Assembly (NCBI RefSeq): GCF_008693005.1
Contig: NZ_VXKE01000016.1
Location: 62,001 to 126,000 of the forward strand
Direction: 5' to 3'
Length of the DNA: 64,000 nucleotides
DNA from: Helicobacter canis
GTDB taxonomy: Bacteria; Campylobacterota; Campylobacteria; Campylobacterales; Helicobacteraceae
Shown here: piece by piece, positions 1 to 6,923 of the stretch
Position numbering within the stretch: the stretch's first letter is position 1
Layout: every line of letters begins with the position of its first letter
The notes under the pieces: model-generated
Database searches by the model: none
The model's input: the letters and a program-made list of their open reading frames with translations, nothing else
What the model was told of the DNA's origin: nothing
Position numbers and translations under genes: made by a program

Positions 1-196
1 CTCCCAAGTCGCGCGTGAGCCGTAAGATTGTCTTAATCTTATCAATATCGCGCTGGGAGTATAGGCGCATTTTGCCCTCTGTCCTGCCCGGCTCAATCAA
101 GCCCTCTTTTTCATATTGGCGTAGGGTTTGGGGGTGGATTTCTAGGATTTTTGCCACAACACTAATGAGATATACAGGCTCATCATAGCTATACAT
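1..196 (-). CDS. hspR: HspR, MerR-family heat-shock repressor (partial, C-terminus off window)
   Basis: Only the first 65 codons are in the window; the gene runs off the left edge. It is predicted to be the DNA-binding repressor of chaperone operons. Seen: a MerR winged-helix segment (ILEIHPQTLRQYEKEGLI) followed by RLYSQRDIDKI, which is the HspR/GlnR-like arrangement. The ATG at 194-196 sits seven bases after AAGGAG, and that ribosome-binding site overlaps the end of cbpA, so the two genes are probably cotranscribed as cbpA-hspR. Known of the family: in H. pylori, HspR is encoded with CbpA and represses its own operon and the groES-groEL and hrcA-grpE-dnaK promoters. The effector region cannot be judged because it is cut off. 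Confidence 0.9.
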   Translation of the reverse strand, partial: MYSYDEPVYLISVVAKILEIHPQTLRQYEKEGLIEPGRTEGKMRLYSQRDIDKIKTILRLTRDLG

Positions 197-206
197 TGCG
201 CACTCC

Positions 207-1070
207 TTATGCTTCTAGCTCTTTGTGCAAGAGATCTTGCAAGGGCTTTGAGAGAGATTCTAGCTTGGGCAGGATAATGTTAGCACGCAAGTAGAGATCG
301 CCTAGGGCTTGGGTTTTGAGATTTTTCGCGCCGAGCTCTTTGACGCGGAATTTTTGGGCGTTTTTGGTGTTGGGCGGGATTTTTAGCGTAACTTCTTTGT
401 GCAAGGTGGGGATTGTTACCTTGCCGCCAAAAAGTGCTGTTTTTAGCGGGAGGTCAAAGTCTTGGGTAATGTCATCGCCATTTCGCTCATAGATCGCACT
501 AGAATCCACCTGCACCTTTAGGATCAAATCCCCCCTGCCGCTGCGCCCAGATCGCCCCTTGCCGCGCAGGCGGATACTTTTGCCATCGCTTATGCCAGCG
601 GGGATTTTCATATCAATCTGCTCGCCTTCAAGCATTATGCTATGCTTGCCGCCGGTGATGGATAGCTCAAAGGGTATGCGTATGCTTGCGTGTATGTCCA
701 AATCCTGCTCAAATCCCCCAAACCCTGCGCCGCCAAAGCCAAAGTTTGAGCCGAAGTTGAAGCCCCCACGCGCGCCAAAAATCTGGCTTAAAATCTCATC
801 AAGTCCGGCAGCTCCGCCCTGCGAGCGCGCAAAATCGCTGAAGTTCTGCCCGCCAAACATACTATCGCCAAATTGGTCGTATTGCTTGCGCTTTTGCTCA
901 TCGCTTAAAATCTCATAAGCGGCATTGATTTCTTTGAATTTCTCTTCTGCGGCTTTTTCTTTATTGACATCAGGGTGGTATTTGCGCGCTAGCTTGCGGT
1001 AAGCCTTTTTGATTTCATCTTGGCTTGCGTTTTCGCTGACTTCTAGCGTTTGGTAAAGGCTTTTGCTCAT
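207..1070 (-). CDS. cbpA: CbpA/DnaJ-type co-chaperone
   Basis: J-domain co-chaperone predicted to stimulate DnaK ATPase activity and to bind curved DNA or act in HspR feedback. Seen in 287 residues: an N-terminal J domain with the HPD motif at residues 32-34, a Gly/Phe-rich stretch at about residues 88-120, then a C-terminal substrate-binding region ([13 protein letters not shown] onward). There are no CxxCxGxG zinc-finger repeats, so this is the CbpA type rather than canonical DnaJ. The gene starts with ATG, is followed ten bases later by hspR, and has a good promoter upstream at 1111-1139. The cbpA-hspR pairing is the known Helicobacter arrangement. Confidence 0.92.
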   Translation of the reverse strand: MSKSLYQTLEVSENASQDEIKKAYRKLARKYHPDVNKEKAAEEKFKEINAAYEILSDEQKRKQYDQFGDSMFGGQNFSDFARSQGGAAGLDEILSQIFGARGGFNFGSNFGFGGAGFGGFEQDLDIHASIRIPFELSITGGKHSIMLEGEQIDMKIPAGISDGKSIRLRGKGRSGRSGRGDLILKVQVDSSAIYERNGDDITQDFDLPLKTALFGGKVTIPTLHKEVTLKIPPNTKNAQKFRVKELGAKNLKTQALGDLYLRANIILPKLESLSKPLQDLLHKELEA

Positions 1071-1078
1071 TATCTATC

Positions 1079-1139
1079 CTTGAGAAATTTATTTCTTTGA
1101 GTATGATTGTATCATAAAACTTTAGTGCTAGTGTATCAA
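1079..1139 (-). promoter_or_regulatory. cbpA-hspR promoter with overlapping inverted repeats
   Basis: On the minus strand, TTGATA (1139-1134) and TATGAT (1116-1111) are separated by 17 bases, which fits a sigma-70-type promoter reading into cbpA. Downstream of the -10, two perfect inverted repeats occur: TATGAT-TGT-ATCATA (1102-1116, containing the -10) and AGAAAT-TT-ATTTCT (1083-1096). CTTGAG at 1079-1084 and CTTTGAGT at 1095-1102 resemble half-sites of the HspR operator (HAIR, CTTGAGT-N7-ACTCAAG) but lie as a direct repeat, so HspR binding here is an inference. Confidence 0.5.
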
Positions 1140-1180
1140 TTTATGCGCGAGCGTTAGATCTAGTGCTCTGCAAGCTGTGG

Positions 1181-1202
1181 CTAGATTCTAGCTAGAATCT
1201 AG
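1181..1202. repeat. 22-bp perfect palindrome built from two GATTCTAG motifs
   Basis: CTAGATTCTAG is followed directly by its reverse complement CTAGAATCTAG, with no loop. The stop codon of the minus-strand gene ending at 1199 lies inside it. It may act as a transcription terminator or cruciform, but there is no T-run, so a terminator role is only possible. Confidence 0.7.
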
Positions 1203-2149
1203 CGCGCCTTTTTTGTGGCATTGGGCTTGCGGCAGAGATCTTGCACAAAGCTGCTGACATAGAATCCACTTTTATCAATACTGCATAAAAAGTCTTTAAT
1301 CTCCTTGTAGCTTACAATTACGGGTGCAGTGGCATTTCTAGGGATAGTGGTCATACCAAGTAGCTGCCCATCTTTGGTGAAAAATGGTCGCCCGAAGATG
1401 ATTTTCTGCGCGTTTTTAATGGGGAGCTGCTTGGCGTTGTTTTTCAGCGTGATTATGCTGATGTTTGGGTTGTTGAAAGTCGTGGTAACGGTGTAGTAGT
1501 CGTTTGTGCGCACGGGCTTTGTGCTTGCAATATCGTAGGCATTGTGGGTGAGAATCTTGCTGTGGTAGTAGCTTTGGGAGCGGAGATTGCAGTAGTCATC
1601 AGTATAGCCAGAGACTTCAAAGAGACTAAGCCCCTGCACTTTATCAAGGGCTTTTAGGCGCAGCTCTGCTATGCAGATGAGATTCCCCGCGCTCTCATCG
1701 CGCATTTTTAGCAAGATATTTTTAGGGTAGGCACTAGCATTATGCCCAAGCTCTGCGGAGGTTAGGAAGAGATTATTTGGCAGTAGCAGCCCAAATCCAC
1801 TGCGGAAGCTCCCATCATCAAAGGAGACCATCACAAGCCCTACGGAGCGGATCCACGGGAAGTTTTTTTGCACGGCTAAAAAGTCGTCCATATTCCCCAC
1901 TTCCATAATCACCCTATCAATCTGGCTAGATTCTAGCTTGTCTTTGGAGCTAGAATCTAGCTTGCCTTGGCTTGGGGGGTTTTGGGCTTCTTTTTGTGCT
2001 GTTGCGTGCTGCTCTTGGGCGGATTCTAGTGGGTCGCTAAGATCAGATTCTGAAGCATTAGCGATAAGACATAGCCCCATTGTGGCACAAAGCACAAGCT
2101 TGGCACATCTCTTGTGCCCTTGCATAAGCATAAATAAATCGTTAAACAT
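1199..2149 (-). CDS. Exported trypsin-fold-like protein lacking an obvious catalytic triad
   Basis: I do not recognise a named gene. The N-terminus has a lysine/arginine-containing segment and a hydrophobic stretch ending in ANA, consistent with a signal peptide. Residues around GFGLLLPNNLFLTSAEL match the pattern of trypsin/DegP-like proteases (GSGFLI...VLTNAHV), and near the C-terminus FFTKDGQLLGM matches the GGPLFN.DGELVGI region. The expected catalytic His of TNAH reads Glu in TSAEL, and the GNSGGP serine motif reads IIFGRPFF, so proteolysis is unlikely. An acidic, Gln/Ser-rich linker with two LDSS/LESS motif copies follows the signal. The ATG at 2149, with AAGG eight bases upstream, is preferred over the GTG at 2158. 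The fold assignment is by motif only. Confidence 0.55.
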   Translation of the reverse strand: MFNDLFMLMQGHKRCAKLVLCATMGLCLIANASESDLSDPLESAQEQHATAQKEAQNPPSQGKLDSSSKDKLESSQIDRVIMEVGNMDDFLAVQKNFPWIRSVGLVMVSFDDGSFRSGFGLLLPNNLFLTSAELGHNASAYPKNILLKMRDESAGNLICIAELRLKALDKVQGLSLFEVSGYTDDYCNLRSQSYYHSKILTHNAYDIASTKPVRTNDYYTVTTTFNNPNISIITLKNNAKQLPIKNAQKIIFGRPFFTKDGQLLGMTTIPRNATAPVIVSYKEIKDFLCSIDKSGFYVSSFVQDLCRKPNATKKAR

Positions 2150-2224
2150 AAACACCACCTTGCCTTAACATAGTCTGCGTTGTTATGCAGCCACAGCCTT
2201 AAGCCACACCGCTTGGCTTCAAGG

Positions 2225-2258
2225 ACTAGACCCCTACTAGACCCCCCACTAGACTTTT
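2225..2258. repeat. Three tandem ACTAGAC(C/T)-type units
   Basis: ACTAGACCCCT (2225-2235), ACTAGACCCCCC (2236-2247) and ACTAGACTTTT (2248-2258) follow each other. The unit shares CTAGA with the dispersed motif of this window. They lie in the 245-base gap between the divergent genes ending upstream at 2149 and starting at 2395; no clear promoter was found there apart from a weak TACAAT at 2333-2338. Confidence 0.5.
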
Positions 2259-2394
2259 TGGGCTTTTAGATTTTAGTAAGGACAAACTCGCTAGAATCTA
2301 AAGCTATAAACGCTTACATTTTGTATATGATTTACAATACGGACTTAACTTGCTAGGGCTTGGATTCTAGCATATTTACGCTAAAGGATTTGTT

Positions 2395-2883
2395 ATGGAA
2401 GAGTTAAAAACTTTTACCCCCACGCAAGAAGAGCTAGATTCTAGTGCGTATGCTAGGATAGAGACAAATAAGGGCGTGATTGTTGTGAAGCTTTTTGGAG
2501 AGAGTGCGCCACAGGCAGTGAGCAACTTCGCCACACTTGCGCGCGATGGATTCTACAATGGACTTACATTCCACCGCGTGATCGCGGGCTTTGTCGCGCA
2601 GGGTGGCTGCCCTAGGGGTGATGGCACGGGCGGACCGGGGTATAGGATCGCTTGTGAGCTAAAGGGCAATCCACATCGCCATAAAAGAGGCGCGCTCTCT
2701 ATGGCACACGCTGGGAGAGATACAGGCGGGAGCCAGTTTTTCCTATGCTTTGTGGATTTGCCGCATTTAGATGGTGAGCACACGGTGTTTGGGCAGATTG
2801 AAGATGAGCAGAGTCTAGCGGTGCTAGATAGCCTTAGGCAAGATGACACGATGACAAGTATTACCATTTCTTCTAGTATATAG
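2395..2883 (+). CDS. ppiA: Peptidyl-prolyl cis-trans isomerase, cyclophilin type
   Basis: Catalyses proline isomerisation during protein folding; probably cytoplasmic because no signal peptide is seen. The 162 residues are a single cyclophilin domain with the family landmarks in order: FHRVI (active-site Arg), [26 protein letters not shown] and the C-terminal [11 protein letters not shown]. Length is typical for a bacterial cyclophilin. AAAGGA precedes the ATG by six bases. A dispersed motif copy encodes ELDSSAYA near the N-terminus, before the conserved domain begins. It is followed after about 20 bases by a lipid acyltransferase-like gene. Confidence 0.93.
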   Translation: MEELKTFTPTQEELDSSAYARIETNKGVIVVKLFGESAPQAVSNFATLARDGFYNGLTFHRVIAGFVAQGGCPRGDGTGGPGYRIACELKGNPHRHKRGALSMAHAGRDTGGSQFFLCFVDLPHLDGEHTVFGQIEDEQSLAVLDSLRQDDTMTSITISSSI

Positions 2884-2902
2884 GTGTTAAAGCGCGAAAT
2901 TG

Positions 2903-3538
2903 ATGAATTGGAAGCGCAGAGTTATTGAAGCCATCGTCCCTAGAGCCGGCTGGGCGGTGGTGTGGATTTTATATGCGACAAGCCGCAATCGGTTTTTCAT
3001 CGATGAGGGCTTGCAGCGAGAAAATACGATCCTAGCCTTTTGGCACGGCGAGATACTTATGCTCCCTATGCTCTACCGCAAGCTTCGCCAGCACCCAAAT
3101 ATTTACATCTTATCGAGCAATCATTTTGATGGAGGGCTGATTGCCAAAATGTGCGAGTGCTTTGGCTTTGAGAGTGTGAGAGGTAGCACAGGATCTGGGC
3201 ATAAGGGTGGCGCGCGCGCGCTTTTGCAGCTCATCGCTGGGCTTAAAAATGGCAAAGATGTGGGCATAGCTGTTGATGGTCCAAAGGGTCCCTATCATCA
3301 CATCGCTGATGGGGTGATAATGATGGCGCAAAAAACAGGCAAAAAGATCAGTGTGTGCCGCGTGGTGCCAAGCTTATGCTATGAGTTTGGGACTTGGGAT
3401 AGGTTTTTGCTGCCGCTACCTTTTGGGAAAATATGCTATTATATGAGCGAAGGATTCGCGCTAGACCCGAGTCTTAGCCTAGAAGAAGCAAGAGAAGTGG
3501 TAAAAAAACAAATGCAGCGCATACAGGGGCAAAAGTAG
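2903..3538 (+). CDS. DUF374 / lysophospholipid acyltransferase-like protein
   Basis: Member of the DUF374 branch of the LPLAT superfamily, probably acylating a lipid or lipid A precursor at the inner membrane; the substrate is unknown. Seen in 211 residues: AFWHGEILMLP, SSNHFDGGLI (the H-x3-D-like catalytic pattern), RGSTGSGHKGGARAL and AVDGPKGP, all hallmarks of the family. I chose the ATG at 2903 over the in-frame TTG three bases upstream; no strong ribosome-binding site is visible. It is followed eight bases later by the PilM-like gene. Confidence 0.8.
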   Translation: MNWKRRVIEAIVPRAGWAVVWILYATSRNRFFIDEGLQRENTILAFWHGEILMLPMLYRKLRQHPNIYILSSNHFDGGLIAKMCECFGFESVRGSTGSGHKGGARALLQLIAGLKNGKDVGIAVDGPKGPYHHIADGVIMMAQKTGKKISVCRVVPSLCYEFGTWDRFLLPLPFGKICYYMSEGFALDPSLSLEEAREVVKKQMQRIQGQK

Positions 3539-3546
3539 GGGTAGGT

Positions 3547-4524
3547 ATGGGATTTTTTACTTCGATGATGTCGCCATTTTTTAGCCAAGTGTTTATCGCA
3601 ATCAATATTGATGCGATCACTTGCACGATAAAAATCGTAAGAATTAAGCGCGACAGGCAAGTAGAATCCCTTACAAAAGAGTTTAAAACCACTGAAAACC
3701 AAATCCCAATGGAGGCTGTGAAGCTTATAAGACGATATAAGCATAGCTATCCTTTTACCTATGTAAGCGCGGTGATTAAAACACTCTCGCAAGGTGTAGT
3801 CTTGCAGAAGGATTCTAGGGACTTTTTCGCTGGGAATCTTCGGGCGAGCGAGTGTGAGATTAGCAGTAGTGATACGATCCGTGTGTTTGCAAAGCGATCG
3901 ATGATTAAAGACTATTTGCGCCGCTATGATGTGATTGGCGGGGTGGATTTTTTGTTTTCGCCGTTTTTGCTCATTGATAAAAACGCCCACGATCTCCCAA
4001 CTTTAGGCAACAATGTCTATGTGCTTTTGCAGCGGAGTAATATTGCTCTTACGGTGGTGTATAAGGGTGTAGCGACTTTTAGTGGGTTTTTTATCGCTGA
4101 GGGTGAAGTGCCTATGCTTAATAAAGAAGAGCAAAGACCAGATATTGAGCTAAAGAACTTTGATGAGCTTTCTTTAGATGAAGACTTTGATGAGTTTGCT
4201 AAAATCGCCCTAGATCCAAGCCTAGATCGTTTGCAGACAGATATGTTTATCCCCAATCTTGATGAGACAAAAATTGTCTATGATGATATGCCAAAGGCAA
4301 GGATTATTAGTAAGATTCTCGTTGATGCGATCAAGGAGTATTATCAAAACCCTCTCTATCAAGGCGAGTTTATTGATAAAGTCATCTTGCTTGATGCGTG
4401 CAAGCTAAGTGATCAGGCACACGAGCTTATCGCCAAAGAGCTTATGCTAGAGACGGTGAAGAGGGATATTGACCTCCCTGATGTGTTGATAGAATTTGCG
4501 CAAAGAGAGCTTAAAGGAAGATAA
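3547..4524 (+). CDS. PilM-like actin-fold protein (tentative)
   Basis: Not recognised with certainty. The N-terminus FIAINIDAITCTIKIVRIK fits the first strands of actin-like PilM/GspL proteins (usually GIDIGSSSIKVVEL), with residues replacing the glycines. The 325-residue protein has no transmembrane segment. The middle is acidic (ELKNFDELSLDEDFDEF) and the C-terminus has a second compact domain. Context supports the idea: its stop overlaps by one base (TAATG) the start of a one-pass membrane protein like PilN, followed by another like PilO, the usual M-N-O order of type IV pilus and type II secretion alignment complexes. No ATPase, secretin or pilin gene is in the window. The function in this organism is inference. 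Confidence 0.5.
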   Translation: MGFFTSMMSPFFSQVFIAINIDAITCTIKIVRIKRDRQVESLTKEFKTTENQIPMEAVKLIRRYKHSYPFTYVSAVIKTLSQGVVLQKDSRDFFAGNLRASECEISSSDTIRVFAKRSMIKDYLRRYDVIGGVDFLFSPFLLIDKNAHDLPTLGNNVYVLLQRSNIALTVVYKGVATFSGFFIAEGEVPMLNKEEQRPDIELKNFDELSLDEDFDEFAKIALDPSLDRLQTDMFIPNLDETKIVYDDMPKARIISKILVDAIKEYYQNPLYQGEFIDKVILLDACKLSDQAHELIAKELMLETVKRDIDLPDVLIEFAQRELKGR

Positions 4525-5075
4525 TGGCACTAAGTTTCACCCGCCACAAGACCAAACATATCTTTGCCAAGATTACTAAGATTTGGTGGCTGTATTTCGC
4601 ACTTACGATTGTGATTTTGCTTGGGTTTTATGGCTTTGTGGCAAGGGAGATCTCTGTCTCTGCAAAGCGTGCGCAAGAGTATCGAGCCAATCAGCAGATT
4701 TTACAGCAAAATATCATTGATATTGATGAGCACTTCGAGCGGCTCGTGTTTGAAGCCACACTTGTGCATCAAAGAAGTGATAAAAACGACATTCGCCGCG
4801 ATAAGCTGCACGATCTACTAGAGCTTATACCAGATAAAATCACCTTGCATTTTATAGAGATTAGCGACACGACACTTGTGCTAAAGGGCATAACACCTTC
4901 AAGGGAGTTTTTCTACTTCGCCTTGCAAGATCCGCTTAAGGCAAATTTTGGGCGATCCAATGTGAATTTCTACGCGCTATCAAATGGCTGGTATGAGTTC
5001 ATCTCCATTAGCCACGCACACACCCAAGCCACTAGAAAGGCAGAGTCTCAAGCTGCTATGGACGACACTAAATAG
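4524..5075 (+). CDS. PilN-like single-pass membrane protein (tentative)
   Basis: A 183-residue protein with a basic cytoplasmic N-terminus (SFTRHKTKH), one transmembrane helix at about residues 21-40, then a likely coiled coil (residues 45-75) and a small C-terminal alpha/beta domain (IPDKITLHFIEISDTTLVLKGITPS). That last segment closely follows the PilN pattern 'lP.gv.l..i...g..l.l.G.a.s'. It is translationally coupled to the PilM-like gene through TAATG and followed by the PilO-like gene. Alternative: any bitopic periplasmic scaffold protein. Confidence 0.5.
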   Translation: MALSFTRHKTKHIFAKITKIWWLYFALTIVILLGFYGFVAREISVSAKRAQEYRANQQILQQNIIDIDEHFERLVFEATLVHQRSDKNDIRRDKLHDLLELIPDKITLHFIEISDTTLVLKGITPSREFFYFALQDPLKANFGRSNVNFYALSNGWYEFISISHAHTQATRKAESQAAMDDTK

Positions 5076-5083
5076 GAGATATG

Positions 5084-5680
5084 ATGAAAGCACCTATTGC
5101 GCGCTCTTTTAATAAAGTCGATACAGACTTGGTCATTCGTAATTTGATCTTTTGCGTTTTGTATATTAGTGTGATTCTTGGGTTTTTTAACTACCTGCTT
5201 TGGCCCACGATTATCGCCTTTAAATCCCAATATATCCTAGAGCGCAAGGAAAAAATCATTTACACTGAAATCAAAAAGGGCTACGACAATTCCACCAAAC
5301 GCCTGCAAGATTTCATCACAAACAATCGCGACTCTTTCTCAAAGCTTGATAATCAAAACGCCCTTGAAGAGATAGAGAGCCTAATTGCCAAGTATCTTGA
5401 TATAAAATCTGTTAAAAAGCTTAGCCATACCACGCAGGCAAACGACCACACGCAAAGCACCACCTATGCTTTCACCACCCAGACAAAAAATGTCGCTAAT
5501 ATGTGGCAGCTTATGGAAAAGCTCTCTACCCTGCACGCAAGCGTGGTGATCAACCCCCCTGTGCAAATCAATCGCGCCAGCTTGCAAGCAGAGGTGTATG
5601 ACATAAGCTTTAGCCTAGAAGTGATGAGCAACACCTACCAAATCCCAGAGCACACCAAAGAGCTACTCAAGCAGCTCTAA
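5084..5680 (+). CDS. PilO-like single-pass membrane protein (tentative)
   Basis: A 198-residue protein with one transmembrane helix at about residues 20-43, a charged helical region likely to form a coiled coil (KEKIIYTEIKKGYDN... to about residue 100), and a C-terminal domain containing NVANMWQLMEKLSTLHASVVI and VYDISFSLEVMS, which resembles the ferredoxin-like domain of PilO. The ATG at 5084 has GGAG five bases upstream; the ATG at 5081 would be too close. It completes the M-N-O-like trio. Downstream is an unrelated phosphoesterase gene. Confidence 0.5.
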   Translation: MKAPIARSFNKVDTDLVIRNLIFCVLYISVILGFFNYLLWPTIIAFKSQYILERKEKIIYTEIKKGYDNSTKRLQDFITNNRDSFSKLDNQNALEEIESLIAKYLDIKSVKKLSHTTQANDHTQSTTYAFTTQTKNVANMWQLMEKLSTLHASVVINPPVQINRASLQAEVYDISFSLEVMSNTYQIPEHTKELLKQL

Positions 5681-5687
5681 ATAGTAA

Positions 5688-6887
5688 ATGACACTAAAGA
5701 TTCTAGCGATTGTCGCAGTAATATTTAGCTTTTTGCTAGGGAGCAAGATTTATATCTATTGGCGATTATCAAATGCTTCGCTGATATTTTCTAAGTATAA
5801 ACGCTCCCTTGCAGGCGTGCTTTTGCTGGTATTTGTTTGCGAAGTTGGATTCTTTATTGTGGCAAAGGATCTGCGCTTCCACGATATAAGCTATAGCCTT
5901 TTGGGGCTTTGTGTGGCGACTACTTACTGCTTGTTTGTAGCGTGCTTGTGTGTGGATATAGTGTGGCTTTGTGGCAAGGCATTATCTATGAGGCTAAAGA
6001 GTAGGTCGCTAGAATCTAAAGCAGAATCCAAGCTAGGCTCTAGTGCGCAAATGTCGCTCTCTCGGCGCAAGTTTCTAAAAATCTTACACGATTTGGGCGT
6101 GTTTGGGCTGTTTTTTCTCTTTTTCTTCACAAGTCGTAATAATGCCCTGCATACCCCGCAAGTGCGCAATGTCCAAATCCCACTCCCTAAGCTAAAGCAG
6201 CAAAAACGCATTGCGATGGTGAGCGATGTGCATATCGGGCATATTCTCAAGGCGGATTTTTTAGCGCGTATTGTAGAGCGGATCAATGCGCTAAATGCCG
6301 ATGTAGTGGTGATTGTGGGGGATTTGATTGATGATGATATAGCAAAAGTTGGCAAAGAACTTAGCGCGCTAAAAGAGCTTGCTAGCAAAGAAGGGGTATT
6401 TTATGTCAATGGTAACCACGAATACTACCACGGCATCGCGCCTATAATGGAGTTTATGCGATCAAGCGGGGTGCGTGTGCTGGATAATGAAGCCATCGAG
6501 CTAGAGGGCTTTAATCTTGCTGGGGTTAATGACTTAGCGGGCTTGCGCTTTGGCGAGTATGTGCCAGATCTTGCACGCACTAGGCAGGGCTTAAATGCCA
6601 GCAAGCCTAGCATTTTGCTAGCACATCAGCCTAAGTTTGTGCGGCGTTATGATGTGAGCGGCTTTGATTTAGTGCTAAGTGGGCATACGCACGCGGGGCA
6701 GGTTTTCCCAATGTCAATTTTTGTCTGGCTTGATCAGCATTATATCCACGGACTCTATCAGCATACCAAAGACACTAAGCTCTATGTCAGCTCTGGGGCA
6801 GGATTCTGGGGACCGAGCTTCCGCTTCCTAGCTCCTAGCGAGATTGTCTGCATTGATCTTGTGCTAGAATCTAGCGCGATTGCTTAA
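5688..6887 (+). CDS. Membrane-anchored metallophosphoesterase (YkuE/calcineurin-like)
   Basis: Metal-dependent phosphoesterase whose active domain probably faces the periplasm. Seen in 399 residues: hydrophobic helices at about 3-20, 42-60 and 70-96, a linker holding a dispersed-motif copy (SRSLESKAES), a Tat-like SRRKFLK at 125-131 followed by another hydrophobic helix, then the catalytic domain with SDVHIGH (D180, H182), GDLIDD (D212), GNHEYY (242-247), LAHQPK and GHTHAGQ (332-338). All metal-binding motifs are intact. The substrate is unknown; related enzymes act on UDP-sugars or lipids. The twin-arginine motif lies inside the protein, after three helices, rather than at the N-terminus. 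Confidence 0.85.
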   Translation: MTLKILAIVAVIFSFLLGSKIYIYWRLSNASLIFSKYKRSLAGVLLLVFVCEVGFFIVAKDLRFHDISYSLLGLCVATTYCLFVACLCVDIVWLCGKALSMRLKSRSLESKAESKLGSSAQMSLSRRKFLKILHDLGVFGLFFLFFFTSRNNALHTPQVRNVQIPLPKLKQQKRIAMVSDVHIGHILKADFLARIVERINALNADVVVIVGDLIDDDIAKVGKELSALKELASKEGVFYVNGNHEYYHGIAPIMEFMRSSGVRVLDNEAIELEGFNLAGVNDLAGLRFGEYVPDLARTRQGLNASKPSILLAHQPKFVRRYDVSGFDLVLSGHTHAGQVFPMSIFVWLDQHYIHGLYQHTKDTKLYVSSGAGFWGPSFRFLAPSEIVCIDLVLESSAIA

Positions 6888-6923
6888 TGCTTCAAGCCAT
6901 ATTTGCTATATAAAGGATCTTCT

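Noticed and set aside
3439..3990. Minus-strand open frame of 183 codons across the DUF374/PilM-like junction
   Set aside because: It is antisense to two well-supported genes and shows no start site or domain.
3547..5680. Reading the PilMNO-like trio as a complete type IV pilus or type II secretion locus
   Set aside because: No assembly ATPase, platform protein, secretin, prepilin peptidase or pilin gene is present; only the scaffold-like trio is supported.
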